From NCBI GenBank assembly GCA_965220415.1, contig OZ244829.1, positions 4,650,001 to 4,714,000 of the forward strand: a stretch of 64,000 nt of DNA, given 5' to 3'. The position numbers and the translations under genes are program-made. The stretch comes from JAJDTR01 sp965220415 (GTDB lineage Bacteria; Poribacteria; WGA-4E; JAJDTR01). Positions 8,254 through 17,329 of this stretch are shown here, piece after piece (position 1 is the first letter of the stretch; every line of letters begins with the position of its first letter). The notes under the pieces were generated by a model. That model did not search any database. It was given only the letters and a program-made list of their open reading frames with translations, and was not told the origin of the DNA.

Positions 8254-10065
8254 ATGCGTTTCATATCCACAGTCTCCAAAAACAGGTTGTATTTTTATCT
8301 CGGGTTGCTTGTCGTCTATCTACTCTTGGCAATTGTACCTGCTTTTGCACAGCAGGATGCGACCGATGTAGAATACCGCCATTTCCCGAAGATTGGTAGT
8401 CGCAGCGCCGCATGGATCGCTGCCCAACTGCATCTGTTGTTCGGTTCCTTCATCCTAGGTGTGCCGATGTTTGCCGTGGTCATTGAGTTTGTCGGCATGA
8501 AGACGAAGGACAAGCGATACGACAAGATGGCGCAGGAGTTCATCAAACTGTGTATGGGAGCGTTCTCGACAACGGCTTTGTTGGGCGGGGTGTTGGTCTT
8601 TGTTCTTATCTGGTGCTATCCCAAATTTATGAACAAGCTAACGGGCATCTTCGGGCCATCAATGATCTTCTATGTCATCCTGTTTTTCGGAGAGACCTTC
8701 ACGCTTTATCTTTACTCTTACGGCTGGGACCGCATGCAGGGGGCAGTGTCGAAGATGTGGCACCTATTCCTCGGTGTGCTTCTAAATGTGTTCGGTACGG
8801 CGATTATGTTCGTCTCTAATGCATGGCTGACCTACCAGACTAGCCCAGCTATTATGGGACCCGACCATAAGCCGATTCCGCTCCATGACGAAGAAACAGG
8901 TGAATTCATCGGCACGCTATGGCAGGCGGTTAATAACTATACTTGGATGCCGGTTAATATTCACCGTCTGATTGGAAATATCGCATTCGGTGGTGCAATC
9001 GTCGGTGCCTATGCCGCCTTCCGCTTTCTGGTTGCCAAAACGAAAGAGGATAAGGCGCATTACGATTGGATGGGATATACAGGCAACTTTATCGCACTGT
9101 GCGGTCTGATTCCGCTGCCGTTCGCCGGATATTGGTTAGGACGCGAGATTTACATGTTCAACAATACGATGGGCATTAACATGATGGGGAGCCTTTTCTC
9201 GTGGTTGTTCATTATTCAAGCCGTGATGATTGGCGTGTTGTTCATCGGGGCAAACTACTACCTCTGGTCTGGAATGACACGCATCAAAGGTGGAGAGATT
9301 TACGCACGTTATCGTCCTTACATGGTGGCTATCATCGTTATCTGCGTAGCGGTCTGGATGACACCGCGCACATTAATCATGTCTCCGAAAGAGATGGCGG
9401 CTATGGGGGGTACAAATCACCCTCTCGTGGGGTTCTTCGGTTTAATGACTGCGAAAAACACAGTAGTTAACATCATCATCTTGACCACGTTCCTCAGTTT
9501 TCTCTTTTACCGACGATCAGGAAAAACTCCGACGGCACGTTGGAGTAAGATTGGCAACATTGGCATCGCGGTCGTATTTGCACTTGCCGTGTCCGCAATC
9601 ATCGCCATTGGACTTGCCGGATTCAAAGTTGAAAGTGATTTCCGGGTCAATGTGCTGACCCCGGTTCAAGTGCTGATTGCATTGGCAGTCATGATCGCTG
9701 TTACGGTCACTGACTTAATCATGTATCGAAAAGCCATGCGTTCAAACGATATCAACTGGGGACAAATGACAGATCGCTCTCAGTACGTACTGATTTTGCT
9801 CGCCATTACCTTTACCTCGCTAATGGGATTGATGGGGTACGCGCGCTCAGGTCTCCGCGAAAACTGGCACATCTTTGGCGTGATGCCTGACACCTCGCCG
9901 GATTCGTTCACACCCCTTCTTGGCGATGCAGTGAATGTCATCGCAATCATTATGGTAATTTTCTTCGCCCTAGTAGGCTTTATCTTTTGGATTGGATTGT
10001 GGGGCGACAAGAAAAAAGCGGAGAACGCGCCAGTGGCGGCGGAAGTTGGCGCCGGTGATGATTAA
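8254..10065 (+). CDS. Cytochrome bd-type oxidase subunit I-like membrane protein (stand-alone)
   Basis: About 603 residues with roughly 14 hydrophobic helices. CydA-like signatures are the N-terminal AAQLHLLFGSFILG (heme histidine region), GETFTLYLYSYGWDRM (glutamate helix and GWDR), MWHLFLG and IMFVSNAWLTYQTSP (compare CydA ANSWMQ.PVG). CydA normally has nine helices and a CydB partner; no CydB is present here and the protein is longer, so it belongs to a divergent branch of the bd superfamily, perhaps one fed by cytochrome c rather than quinol. I chose ATG 8254 because it leads directly into a signal-like helix (MRFISTVSKNRLYFYLG); a TTG at 8236 is the alternative. Confidence 0.8.
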   Translation: MRFISTVSKNRLYFYLGLLVVYLLLAIVPAFAQQDATDVEYRHFPKIGSRSAAWIAAQLHLLFGSFILGVPMFAVVIEFVGMKTKDKRYDKMAQEFIKLCMGAFSTTALLGGVLVFVLIWCYPKFMNKLTGIFGPSMIFYVILFFGETFTLYLYSYGWDRMQGAVSKMWHLFLGVLLNVFGTAIMFVSNAWLTYQTSPAIMGPDHKPIPLHDEETGEFIGTLWQAVNNYTWMPVNIHRLIGNIAFGGAIVGAYAAFRFLVAKTKEDKAHYDWMGYTGNFIALCGLIPLPFAGYWLGREIYMFNNTMGINMMGSLFSWLFIIQAVMIGVLFIGANYYLWSGMTRIKGGEIYARYRPYMVAIIVICVAVWMTPRTLIMSPKEMAAMGGTNHPLVGFFGLMTAKNTVVNIIILTTFLSFLFYRRSGKTPTARWSKIGNIGIAVVFALAVSAIIAIGLAGFKVESDFRVNVLTPVQVLIALAVMIAVTVTDLIMYRKAMRSNDINWGQMTDRSQYVLILLAITFTSLMGLMGYARSGLRENWHIFGVMPDTSPDSFTPLLGDAVNVIAIIMVIFFALVGFIFWIGLWGDKKKAENAPVAAEVGAGDD

Positions 10066-10352
10066 GGCATGACGGCATGCCTAATCGCCGGAGTCTCCAA
10101 TGAGCCAAAGAGTGAACACGGCAGGAGATTGATGTTTATCTGCTTCTGTCGTACGAGATTGTGTCTACGTCTTTGGCGTAGACTGCTATTAGCCGCTTAG
10201 GATGTGAAGAAACGCCTGAACCAAACGTCGTTTCGAGTGCGTCGGGAGCTGAGATTCGTCAGGAATGACTTTCCACATTTCGTGAAAGGCGACAAAGCCC
10301 ATTACAACAATTCCATCGGAGTTGGAATTGACCAACCGCCGAAGGAGTTGGC

Positions 10353-11183
10353 ATGCATGGAGTTCGTGAGATATTGCTTCTTGCTTTATGCGCATTCTTA
10401 ACTGCTGGTTGTGCCGCCGCTCCGCAGTGGCGACAATCGCTGTGGCATGCCGAGAATCCTACGCACGAAAGCCCAGAAATTGGGGCACTAATGGAGGAAT
10501 CGCTAGAATTCAACGCAATTGTAACCGAGTTTCGAAAGGTTATTTCCAATAATCAGACTGACCTTGAGGATGAAGATCCGACTCTCATCGCGGTGAGCGT
10601 TTCGTGTCGAAACCGATCCAAGAAAACGCTCATTCTTGAAGATAATCCGATTCAGGTAGTAGGCCCCTCTCAAATGCTTGTTCAGGAGTTGCCGCTTGAG
10701 CATGTCATGTATAAACTGTACGGAGGAAAACTACGCGCGGTTGCTCAGTCTGGGCGACTCGCCGATTTAAGTGAGCCAGTTCCGGTTGGTTCATCTGTAC
10801 CAGACGCTATTATTGCAGGAATTGTCGAGGGGTTTCGGCAGGTTGAAAGAACCTCCATCGGGAATGAGATTTATCAAAAGGAGAGTGCGCAATACCAGTT
10901 GTATTACCAAAGTTTTGCACCGGTGTCATTACCGCCAGGGGTTGCTACCTCGTGGACACAATACTATCCTTATACCTCCGGTCCGATTCAGGTTGTGCTT
11001 CAGGGGCAAACCGTTGAAGAAGGAGTATCTTTCGCACTGCCGCCTCCTTTACCCAAATCGGCCTCTAAAAGAAAACACACGATAAATTTCGACTCCGTTC
11101 AAACGTTTGATTGGGGAAAAGCACAGACCCCTGTCTTGCTTGGATTTGGAATTGTCGTTATTTTCATAATTCTAAAAGGCTAG
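10353..11183 (+). CDS. Lipoprotein of unknown function with C-terminal membrane helix
   Basis: 276 residues. The signal peptide ends in a lipobox LTAGC (Cys about residue 20). The middle is soluble and rich in beta strands, with phrases such as LIAVSVSCRNRSKKTLILED that resemble domains for structure or assembly proteins. The C-terminus has a hydrophobic helix (VLLGFGIVVIFIILKG). AAGGAG precedes the ATG. It lies between the bd-like subunit and the diheme cytochrome with a 7-bp gap to the latter, suggesting a role in assembly or anchoring of that chain. The family is not recognised. Confidence 0.6.
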   Translation: MHGVREILLLALCAFLTAGCAAAPQWRQSLWHAENPTHESPEIGALMEESLEFNAIVTEFRKVISNNQTDLEDEDPTLIAVSVSCRNRSKKTLILEDNPIQVVGPSQMLVQELPLEHVMYKLYGGKLRAVAQSGRLADLSEPVPVGSSVPDAIIAGIVEGFRQVERTSIGNEIYQKESAQYQLYYQSFAPVSLPPGVATSWTQYYPYTSGPIQVVLQGQTVEEGVSFALPPPLPKSASKRKHTINFDSVQTFDWGKAQTPVLLGFGIVVIFIILKG

Positions 11184-11190
11184 CAACATC

Positions 11191-12711
11191 ATGACGTCAA
11201 ACACGCTCACAAAAATCGCTAGTTTGGTTGTAATGATCGTGAGTTTTATTGCCTACGTCGCAAAAGCCCCTGCGTTCCCGATTGCGTCGGAGAACCTATT
11301 ACCGTGGTCGACCTGGTTTTTCATCTCTGCGATAGCGAATATAATACTCTGGCAGAGGGTGATGAAGTTGCTCGCGTTTTCATTGCTCGTAATCTGGTTC
11401 TACGCGTTTGCCGCCAGTATAGTTCCGGAAACATCGACCGCGAAGATAGATCTAGATATTCCGCGAACGCCAGAGGCATTTGTTGAGGTGGGAGAAGCCA
11501 TCTTTAACGGAAAAGGGAAATGCAATACCTGTCACACACTTGACCCGTCAGCGCCAAAAGGTCGCTGTCCGGATTTATCGGATGTGGGCGCCCGAGCTGC
11601 GACGCGCCAACCCGGTGTCTCCGCAAAAGACTATCTAATTGAGTCAACCTACGAACCTCACAAGTTCCTCGTTCCCGGCTACGGCAACATTATGCCGCCG
11701 GTGTGGAAGCCGCCGATTAGTTTGTCAGAGTTGGAGATCGAAACTGTTATTGCCTTCCTCCAAGTACAGGGCGGAGAGGTGGACCTCACGCCCTTCGAGC
11801 CACCCGTAGATATCGGAAGTCCGGAAGACATAGTCAATGAGTTGCCGCCCCTCCTTGCAGGCGACGTTGAGCGTGGCAAGAAGGTTTTTGTCGATGGTGC
11901 AAAGTGCATTGCATGTCACGCGGTTGCCGGTATTGAGAAGCCCGCGGGACAAACGCTGGACGAAGGTGTGGAGGTTGTCGCCGCCCCTGATTTGTCAGAT
12001 ATTGCGGCAGTGAACAGTACGCGGTATATTGAGGAGTCGATCGTTAAACCGAACGCACTAATCGTGACCGGCTACGGCTCTGTCACGGTGAAAACAGGCG
12101 GCGCCTCTATTCAAGGGACGCTTCTTTCCCAAGAAAACGAGATTATCACTGTGCGCGTGAAAGACGGCGCCGGAGTGGAATCCGAAATAGAAATACCTTT
12201 GAGCGAACTTGATCCCGAGCCGATTGAGGAATTAAAGAACCTAAAACAGCAGGGGTATTTCTGGATTGAAGTCACTTCCGCCGACACAGGGACAAAGATA
12301 AGCGGTGACCTCGTCGAAGAGGATGAGGAGAATGTTACCCTCCAAGTTGGCGGAGAAACGCAAATGGTATCCAAATCCAATGTGAAGGTACAGGCGACCA
12401 TAATCGACTTTGACGAGAATAAAATCGTCGGTGAGTTGGTTTCCGAGAATGAGGACGAAGTCACGCTGATTGTCGATGGAGAGGAGCAAGTAATCGATAC
12501 CTTCGATATTGATGAAGGCCCTACTTATAGTCGTGCCTTCGGTAAGCGGCTTGATGTCACTTCGCCAATGCCTGATAATTTCCCACTCCTGTTATCAGTC
12601 GCCGACATGAGCGATCTGCTCGCATTTTTAGCGTCGTTGACCGGTGCAACAGCGGAAACAGTAGTTGAAGCTGAAGTTTCCGATGCAGATGCGGAGGAGG
12701 TAGCTGAGTAA
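11191..12711 (+). CDS. Membrane-anchored diheme cytochrome c with inserted beta-repeat domain
   Basis: 506 residues. Two N-terminal helices (about 8-30 and 40-78) anchor two cytochrome c domains, with CNTCH at residue 111 and CIACH at residue 239. In the first domain the ligand methionine follows at normal distance (NIMPPVW). In the second, the MP motif (SPMPDNF, M460) comes about 220 residues after the heme site because three tandem beta-hairpin repeats were inserted (around 300-440; each has a G-x-L-V/L-x-E-x-E core and an acidic loop, e.g. VTLIVDGEEQVID). The repeats recall the insert of Planctomycete/Verrucomicrobium-type heme-binding domains. The C-terminus is acidic. Confidence 0.82.
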   Translation: MTSNTLTKIASLVVMIVSFIAYVAKAPAFPIASENLLPWSTWFFISAIANIILWQRVMKLLAFSLLVIWFYAFAASIVPETSTAKIDLDIPRTPEAFVEVGEAIFNGKGKCNTCHTLDPSAPKGRCPDLSDVGARAATRQPGVSAKDYLIESTYEPHKFLVPGYGNIMPPVWKPPISLSELEIETVIAFLQVQGGEVDLTPFEPPVDIGSPEDIVNELPPLLAGDVERGKKVFVDGAKCIACHAVAGIEKPAGQTLDEGVEVVAAPDLSDIAAVNSTRYIEESIVKPNALIVTGYGSVTVKTGGASIQGTLLSQENEIITVRVKDGAGVESEIEIPLSELDPEPIEELKNLKQQGYFWIEVTSADTGTKISGDLVEEDEENVTLQVGGETQMVSKSNVKVQATIIDFDENKIVGELVSENEDEVTLIVDGEEQVIDTFDIDEGPTYSRAFGKRLDVTSPMPDNFPLLLSVADMSDLLAFLASLTGATAETVVEAEVSDADAEEVAE

Positions 12712-12918
12712 CGCAACCTCGTCGACGTGAACCGAAATAGCGCAAGTATCCACTGACCTGCGGTTGCGGTCGACAGTTACAGTGTCCTATCCTCCTTAAT
12801 GGCGTAAAATAAGGGTATTCGCTGAATTAGGGGTTTTCCGGGAAAGCACGGTGCCATACGTCGATTGCTCCGATCTTTCGACATGAGTTGATGGACAGCC
12901 AATTTGGAGATTTAATTG

Positions 12919-13701
12919 ATGATTAAACGAATGTCGCTTTTTACTAGATGCCTGATTCTATTTGTCGTAATCTGGCTCTTTCTGCGATTCTTCATCGGTG
13001 GAGTGTGGTCGGTACCGCTGCCCGCGAGCGTCATTGCGATGTATGTCGGGCTGATTCTGCTAGCAATTCTCGTCCACGTTTCGGTCGAAGATGACAGATT
13101 CCGCGAGTTCCTGCGACCCGTCAAAGAAACGCTTGTCGATGATGAAAAAAAGATTCGACGGGTAGTGTTAGGCATAATCATTCCAATTGTGCTGCTCGGA
13201 TTTACTTTTTCTAAGGTCTCCACAAAGGCGGATCCGCCTGCGGCTCTGCGCACCGCCCACCCGGCGCCGCCTGATGAGTTAACCTATCGTGACAAGGTAA
13301 TCGGTCTAACGCAGGAGGTGGTAAATCCTTTCCGGCACCTCGAAAAAGACAACGTGGAAGCGTTTAAAGCACATGCGGAAAATGGGCGTCGCGTCTACTA
13401 TCAGAACTGTTTCTATTGTCACGGTGACGATCTTGACGGGGAGGGGCATTTTGCGCACGGATTGAACCCGCTTCCTGCGAACTTTCAGGATCCCGGAATC
13501 ATCCCGAACTACCAAGAAGCGTTCTTTTTCTGGCGTATCAGTAAAGGCGGCCCAGGCATGCCGCCGGCAGCCACCCCTTGGGATTCAGCCATGCCGATCT
13601 GGGAAGACCATTTGACTGAAGAGGAGATTTGGGATGTCATCATTTTCTTGTCAGAGTACACCGGCTACAAGCCGAGAACGTTTGGCGACGCTGCCCACTA
13701 A
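12919..13701 (+). CDS. Membrane-anchored monoheme cytochrome c
   Basis: 260 residues. Three hydrophobic segments near the N-terminus (about 8-27, 33-52 and 81-97) are followed by a linker and a cytochrome c domain with CFYCH at residue 164 and methionines in GGPGMPPAATPWDSAMPIW. The start is ATG 12919 with TTGGAGA 9 bp upstream. In this cluster it likely passes electrons between the quinol-oxidising complex and an oxidase; the partner is not determined by sequence. Confidence 0.85.
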   Translation: MIKRMSLFTRCLILFVVIWLFLRFFIGGVWSVPLPASVIAMYVGLILLAILVHVSVEDDRFREFLRPVKETLVDDEKKIRRVVLGIIIPIVLLGFTFSKVSTKADPPAALRTAHPAPPDELTYRDKVIGLTQEVVNPFRHLEKDNVEAFKAHAENGRRVYYQNCFYCHGDDLDGEGHFAHGLNPLPANFQDPGIIPNYQEAFFFWRISKGGPGMPPAATPWDSAMPIWEDHLTEEEIWDVIIFLSEYTGYKPRTFGDAAH

Positions 13702-13847
13702 GGGCTAATATAGAGTCCATCACGGATAGCATAATCCCTCGGCGGCGGAAACCGACAGCCGCCCCACGGCTGCAGATTTGTTTTTTCTGCGAGCATACCT
13801 AAACGGAGCCGAGAATTAGTTGCTTGCGCAATTCTTGGCATAAGCCA

Positions 13848-14042
13848 ATGAAAGTTATCACAGCACGAATAGTGGACCCAACCCATCTAGAGTTGAGTGT
13901 ACCGATTTCCGTCCAACCCGGAAAACTAATTCAAATCTCCATTGCCGATAAGGATGGAGATGAAAACTCATGGCGTGAAGCAGCGAAACAGCATCTGTTA
14001 GCAGCTTACGATGATGAAGACTCAATCTATGACGAACTATGA
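13848..14042 (+). CDS. Antitoxin-like small acidic protein of a mazEF-type pair
   Basis: 64 residues from ATG 13848: a short beta segment (MKVITARIVDPTHLELSVPI) then an acidic helix ending in EDSIYDEL. Size, acidity and overlap with the following PemK/MazF-like frame identify it as the antitoxin half of a type II pair. The toxin half is broken, so this gene now appears orphaned. Assignment rests mainly on position. Confidence 0.6.
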   Translation: MKVITARIVDPTHLELSVPISVQPGKLIQISIADKDGDENSWREAAKQHLLAAYDDEDSIYDEL

Positions 14043-14360
14043 GTTTGCGGAAATAGTGCTTGTTGACTTTCCTCAATCTGGCCGGGTTCCAGGGAAAAAA
14101 CGTCCTGCCTTTGTGGTACTTGATATAGGTGATGCAGATGTTGTGTTAGCGACAATAACTACACGAGAAAGGTTAGGACGTGGAGACTACAAAAATAGAG
14201 ATTGGAAGCTGTGTGGTCTACTACGTGCATCGTGATTACGCTTGGCTAAAATAGATTGTTTACGAAAGAGGAAATCGTTCGGCGATTAGGACAATTGACT
14301 GAGCATGACGAAAACGTAGCGCCGCAAATCTGGCGTACATTATATGCCGTTTCCCTGTAA
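14029..14360 (+). pseudogene. Degraded PemK/MazF-like toxin gene
   Basis: The frame from ATG 14029 (MTNYEFAEIVLVDFP, then KKRPAFVVLDIGDADVVLAT) is MazF/PemK-like but stops at TGA 14233 after GLLRAS. Reading through the TGA continues with family-like sequence (LRLAKIDCL), then a one-base shift near 14258 restores TKEEIVRRLGQLTEHDEN and VAPQIWRTLYAVSL up to TAA 14358. The restored product would be about 110 residues, the normal family length. Thus one nonsense codon and one frameshift, unless either is a sequencing error. An intact pair of the same type is at 35048-35571. Confidence 0.7.
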
Positions 14361-14390
14361 CCACAGAATCAGATAGAGAACAATCAAATA

Positions 14391-16127
14391 ATGAATCGAT
14401 TGTCCATTAAGAAATCACTCATTATATGCATCGCAGGTCTACTTCTATTTCCTGCCATCATAACAACTCCGGTTTTTTCGCAGGGCAAGTCCGCCCCCGC
14501 TGCTTCTGAGGCGGGAAAGGCGATGTACATAGACAAGTGCGCTCATTGTCACGGTGTTGAGGGAGCAGGGGACGGTTCTGCTGCCGAGAATTTGTTACCA
14601 AGACCTAGGGATTTTACATCTGGACTTTACAAGATTAGATCCACTGAGAGTGGAAACCTGCCGACGGACCAGGACCTATTTGAGGTGATTTCGAAGGGCA
14701 TGCCGGGATCGTCAATGCCGGCGTGGGAAGGGCTTCTCAGCGAAGATGAACGATGGAGTCTCGTTGCCCAAATCAAGACGTACTTTGAAGATTTTGAGGG
14801 TGCGTCGCCGCGGGTGATTGATCTGTCAGGTAAGGTACCTTATTCGGAGGAGAGTGTTGCGAAGGGGAAAGAGTTTTATGCCAAACTTGGCTGCGTCGAA
14901 TGTCACGGTGCACTCGGGCGAGGGGATGGTACCTCCGCTCCTGATCTTAAGGACCATTGGGAATTCCCTACCTGGCCCGCAAACATGGAACATAGTTGGA
15001 ATTACAGAGGCGGCTCAGCAACAGAGGATATTTTCAAAAGATTCATTGGCGGGATTTCCGGTTCCCCAATGCCGGCATTCGTGTCTTCTTTCCGCGTTGG
15101 CTTGACCGACGCCGAGGCAGGGCGGATAACAGAGCTTGAAGAAAAAGACGAGATGACGGAAGAGGAGGAGGCTGAATATGCAGAGCTAGAGGAAAAAGCC
15201 ATTTATTACGAAGACATCATGCTCGACATTGAGGAGGGCAAGGAAGTCACGGCTGACGACCAGAAAAAACTAGACGATGCCATGAAACCGATATTTGAAA
15301 AGAGTTGGCACTTGGCGAATTACGTGAAATCGCTGGGGAGCGAGGGGCGTCCCTCGGCCGCGGTAGGCGACAAAGTGTTGCGCTCCCAATACCGCTTGGG
15401 CGATGTACCCGGGTTAAATGACGCCGCTTGGGGTGAAATCGAGGAAGCGAGCTACTTTCCATTGGTCGGCCAGGTTGTCATTGAACCGCGGCAATTCAAC
15501 CCATCCATAGATTCAGTCACAGCCAAGTCTTTCTATAATGATAGTGAGGTTGCATTTCTTTTTCAATGGGACGATCGAACGAAAACTCTACCGCAAGAGG
15601 ATGATGAGATGGGAGTAACCGTCGAGGACGCCATTACCGTCCAATTTCCTGTAAAGGTACCCAAAGGCCCTACGGATCCCAAACCGTACTTCATCTGGGG
15701 TGATAGTCGTCGTCCCGTCTACCTCTGGTACTGGAAAGTCGCTGAAGCCGACAAAATTACGGAGATGAACGCGAAGGGAATCGATAACGCCACTGTCCAA
15801 GCGTCGCAAAGCCAGATACAAGTTAAAGGAGTTTACGAAGATGGTCGGTACCGCCTGTGGGTCAAGCGGGCACTGAAAACGGAGGACAAAAATGACCTTC
15901 AGTTTGAACCTGGCATCTTTATTCCCGTCGCTTTCTCTGTCTGGGACGGCGCCAACGGCGACGTGAAAACTAAGCGAGCCATTTCGACGTGGTATACATT
16001 CGTTCTCGACCCGGTTCCTTCAAACAAGCGTTTCGTGTATCCACCGCTTGTCGCTCTGATTTCTGTCGGTTTTCTATTTGGCTTGCGAGGTAGTGTGAGG
16101 AGACGGGCGAGCACGAATAGTACATAG
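14391..16127 (+). CDS. Diheme cytochrome c fused to ethylbenzene-dehydrogenase-like heme b domain
   Basis: 578 residues. The signal peptide (about 1-31) is followed by cytochrome c domains with CAHCH at residue 50 and CVECH at residue 168. The second domain is split by a strongly acidic helical insert (about 245-295, ELEEKDEMTEEEEAEYAELE). From about residue 330 the protein has the EB_dh (DMSO-reductase gamma-subunit-like) heme-binding fold, with sequences such as FYNDSEVAFLFQWDD and YLWYWKVAEAD; a C-terminal helix (about 550-568) anchors it. This domain usually serves molybdenum enzymes, but none is encoded nearby, so here it is likely an electron-transfer module of the chain. No strong ribosome binding site precedes ATG 14391. 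Confidence 0.82.
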   Translation: MNRLSIKKSLIICIAGLLLFPAIITTPVFSQGKSAPAASEAGKAMYIDKCAHCHGVEGAGDGSAAENLLPRPRDFTSGLYKIRSTESGNLPTDQDLFEVISKGMPGSSMPAWEGLLSEDERWSLVAQIKTYFEDFEGASPRVIDLSGKVPYSEESVAKGKEFYAKLGCVECHGALGRGDGTSAPDLKDHWEFPTWPANMEHSWNYRGGSATEDIFKRFIGGISGSPMPAFVSSFRVGLTDAEAGRITELEEKDEMTEEEEAEYAELEEKAIYYEDIMLDIEEGKEVTADDQKKLDDAMKPIFEKSWHLANYVKSLGSEGRPSAAVGDKVLRSQYRLGDVPGLNDAAWGEIEEASYFPLVGQVVIEPRQFNPSIDSVTAKSFYNDSEVAFLFQWDDRTKTLPQEDDEMGVTVEDAITVQFPVKVPKGPTDPKPYFIWGDSRRPVYLWYWKVAEADKITEMNAKGIDNATVQASQSQIQVKGVYEDGRYRLWVKRALKTEDKNDLQFEPGIFIPVAFSVWDGANGDVKTKRAISTWYTFVLDPVPSNKRFVYPPLVALISVGFLFGLRGSVRRRASTNST

Positions 16128-16276
16128 GTAACATGTTTAACGATAGTCCGACGCTCTTGTGAGACATCAGAATGTTGACAAGGTTAGCGATAATAGATAG
16201 TAGAATCGTGAATCTGTCGAGATATTGTAAAATCGATTTGAGCCAATCAAAAAAAGTCCAATAAAGGAGCACAACC

Positions 16277-17065
16277 ATGAAAACCCAAGTTGTAACAATC
16301 CTAACTCTAATCACCGCGAGCATTCTAGCCGCCGGTGCCATCGCCGCCGGCGAAGGCGACGCCGTCGAATCACTTGTGTTTCCCGCAAGTTACAAAGCGG
16401 GGAGCGTTTCCAATGGCGGCACCATCACCGGAACGGTTAAGTTTGAGGGCGAGGCCCCTATAATGAAAAAGCTTGAGATTACCAAGAATCCTGAAGTCTG
16501 CGGATTGACCGATAAAATTGATGAATCGGTTGTGGTAGGCGAAGGCAACGCCTTGAAAAACACCATCGTCTATCTGATGGATATCTCTTCAGGTGAAGGA
16601 TTTGCGAAAGGTGCAAAGGTCAAATATCAAATTGATCAGAAGGGTTGTCAATTCGATCCGCATGTTCGTCTGCTGCCCGTCGGACAACGGCTGACCATGC
16701 TCAACCCCGACAAAATCATGCACAACGTTCACATCTTTAGTAAAGAGAACCCCGCCTATAACAAGTCGCAACCGGGAAGCAGACGGAGAATGCCGGTGAA
16801 AGCAGTCAAGAAGGCGGAAGGACCTGTGGCTGTCAAATGTGACGTGCACGGTTGGATGAAAGCTTGGATTGCCTACATTCCTCATCCATATTTTGCAGTC
16901 ACCGATGAGAATGGGGCTTATAAGCTTGAGAACGTGCCGCCGGGAACCTACAAACTTGGATATTGGCATGAAGCATGCGGAACGAATAATGAGGCACCTG
17001 CTTCGGTGACTGTGGATGCCGGTGGAAGCGTTATGCAGGATTTTGCGCTATCCCTCAAGAAGTAG
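16277..17065 (+). CDS. Second periplasmic cupredoxin-domain protein
   Basis: 262 residues with a signal peptide (to about residue 24, AIAAGEG). Layout is the same as the protein at 7413: a beta domain, the histidine in IMHNVHIFSK, the C-x2-H-x2-M of VKCDVHGWM and a C-terminal carboxypeptidase-regulatory-like domain (TDENGAYKLENVPPGTYKL). Probably a copper protein shuttling electrons between the cytochromes and the downstream oxidase. AAAGGAG stands 7 bp before the ATG. It is the last gene before the ABC exporter. Confidence 0.76.
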   Translation: MKTQVVTILTLITASILAAGAIAAGEGDAVESLVFPASYKAGSVSNGGTITGTVKFEGEAPIMKKLEITKNPEVCGLTDKIDESVVVGEGNALKNTIVYLMDISSGEGFAKGAKVKYQIDQKGCQFDPHVRLLPVGQRLTMLNPDKIMHNVHIFSKENPAYNKSQPGSRRRMPVKAVKKAEGPVAVKCDVHGWMKAWIAYIPHPYFAVTDENGAYKLENVPPGTYKLGYWHEACGTNNEAPASVTVDAGGSVMQDFALSLKK

Positions 17066-17256
17066 AGGTAACATTCGAACTCCGATCATTACGGCATTTT
17101 CAATAAAATTCAATACTCTTCGACTACTTGCCGATGAGTTTTTGCATTCTGAGCCGGTATGAAGGTCGAATTGGTTCATTCTCTAAGTGTTTAATGCTTA
17201 TGAAACTGGCAAAATAAACTCGTTCTACCACCCCGGTAGGTGCGGTTTCTAACCGC

Positions 17257-17298
17257 ACCGGAACCCAACACTAACCATATTTTTTGGAAAATAAACCA
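17257..17298 (+). repeat. Dispersed repeat, partner of 47973-48015 (inverted)
   Basis: About 42 bp centred on cccaacactaaccatat just upstream of the ABC ATPase gene recurs in reverse orientation at 47973-48015 with few mismatches. A small hairpin GGTGCGGTTTCTAACCGCACC (split as GGTGCGGTT and AACCGCACC) lies immediately before it (17240-17258). Confidence 0.6.
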
Positions 17299-17329
17299 GA
17301 ATGTAGCATCCTTTAAATTTTTATTAAAG

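Noticed and set aside
10067..10082. Hairpin GGCATGACGGCATGCC after the bd-like gene as a terminator
   Set aside because: The stem is short and no T-run follows.
14011..14235. MazF-like frame as an intact short toxin
   Set aside because: It lacks the C-terminal third of the family, and that part is visible downstream in other frames, so it is a decayed gene.
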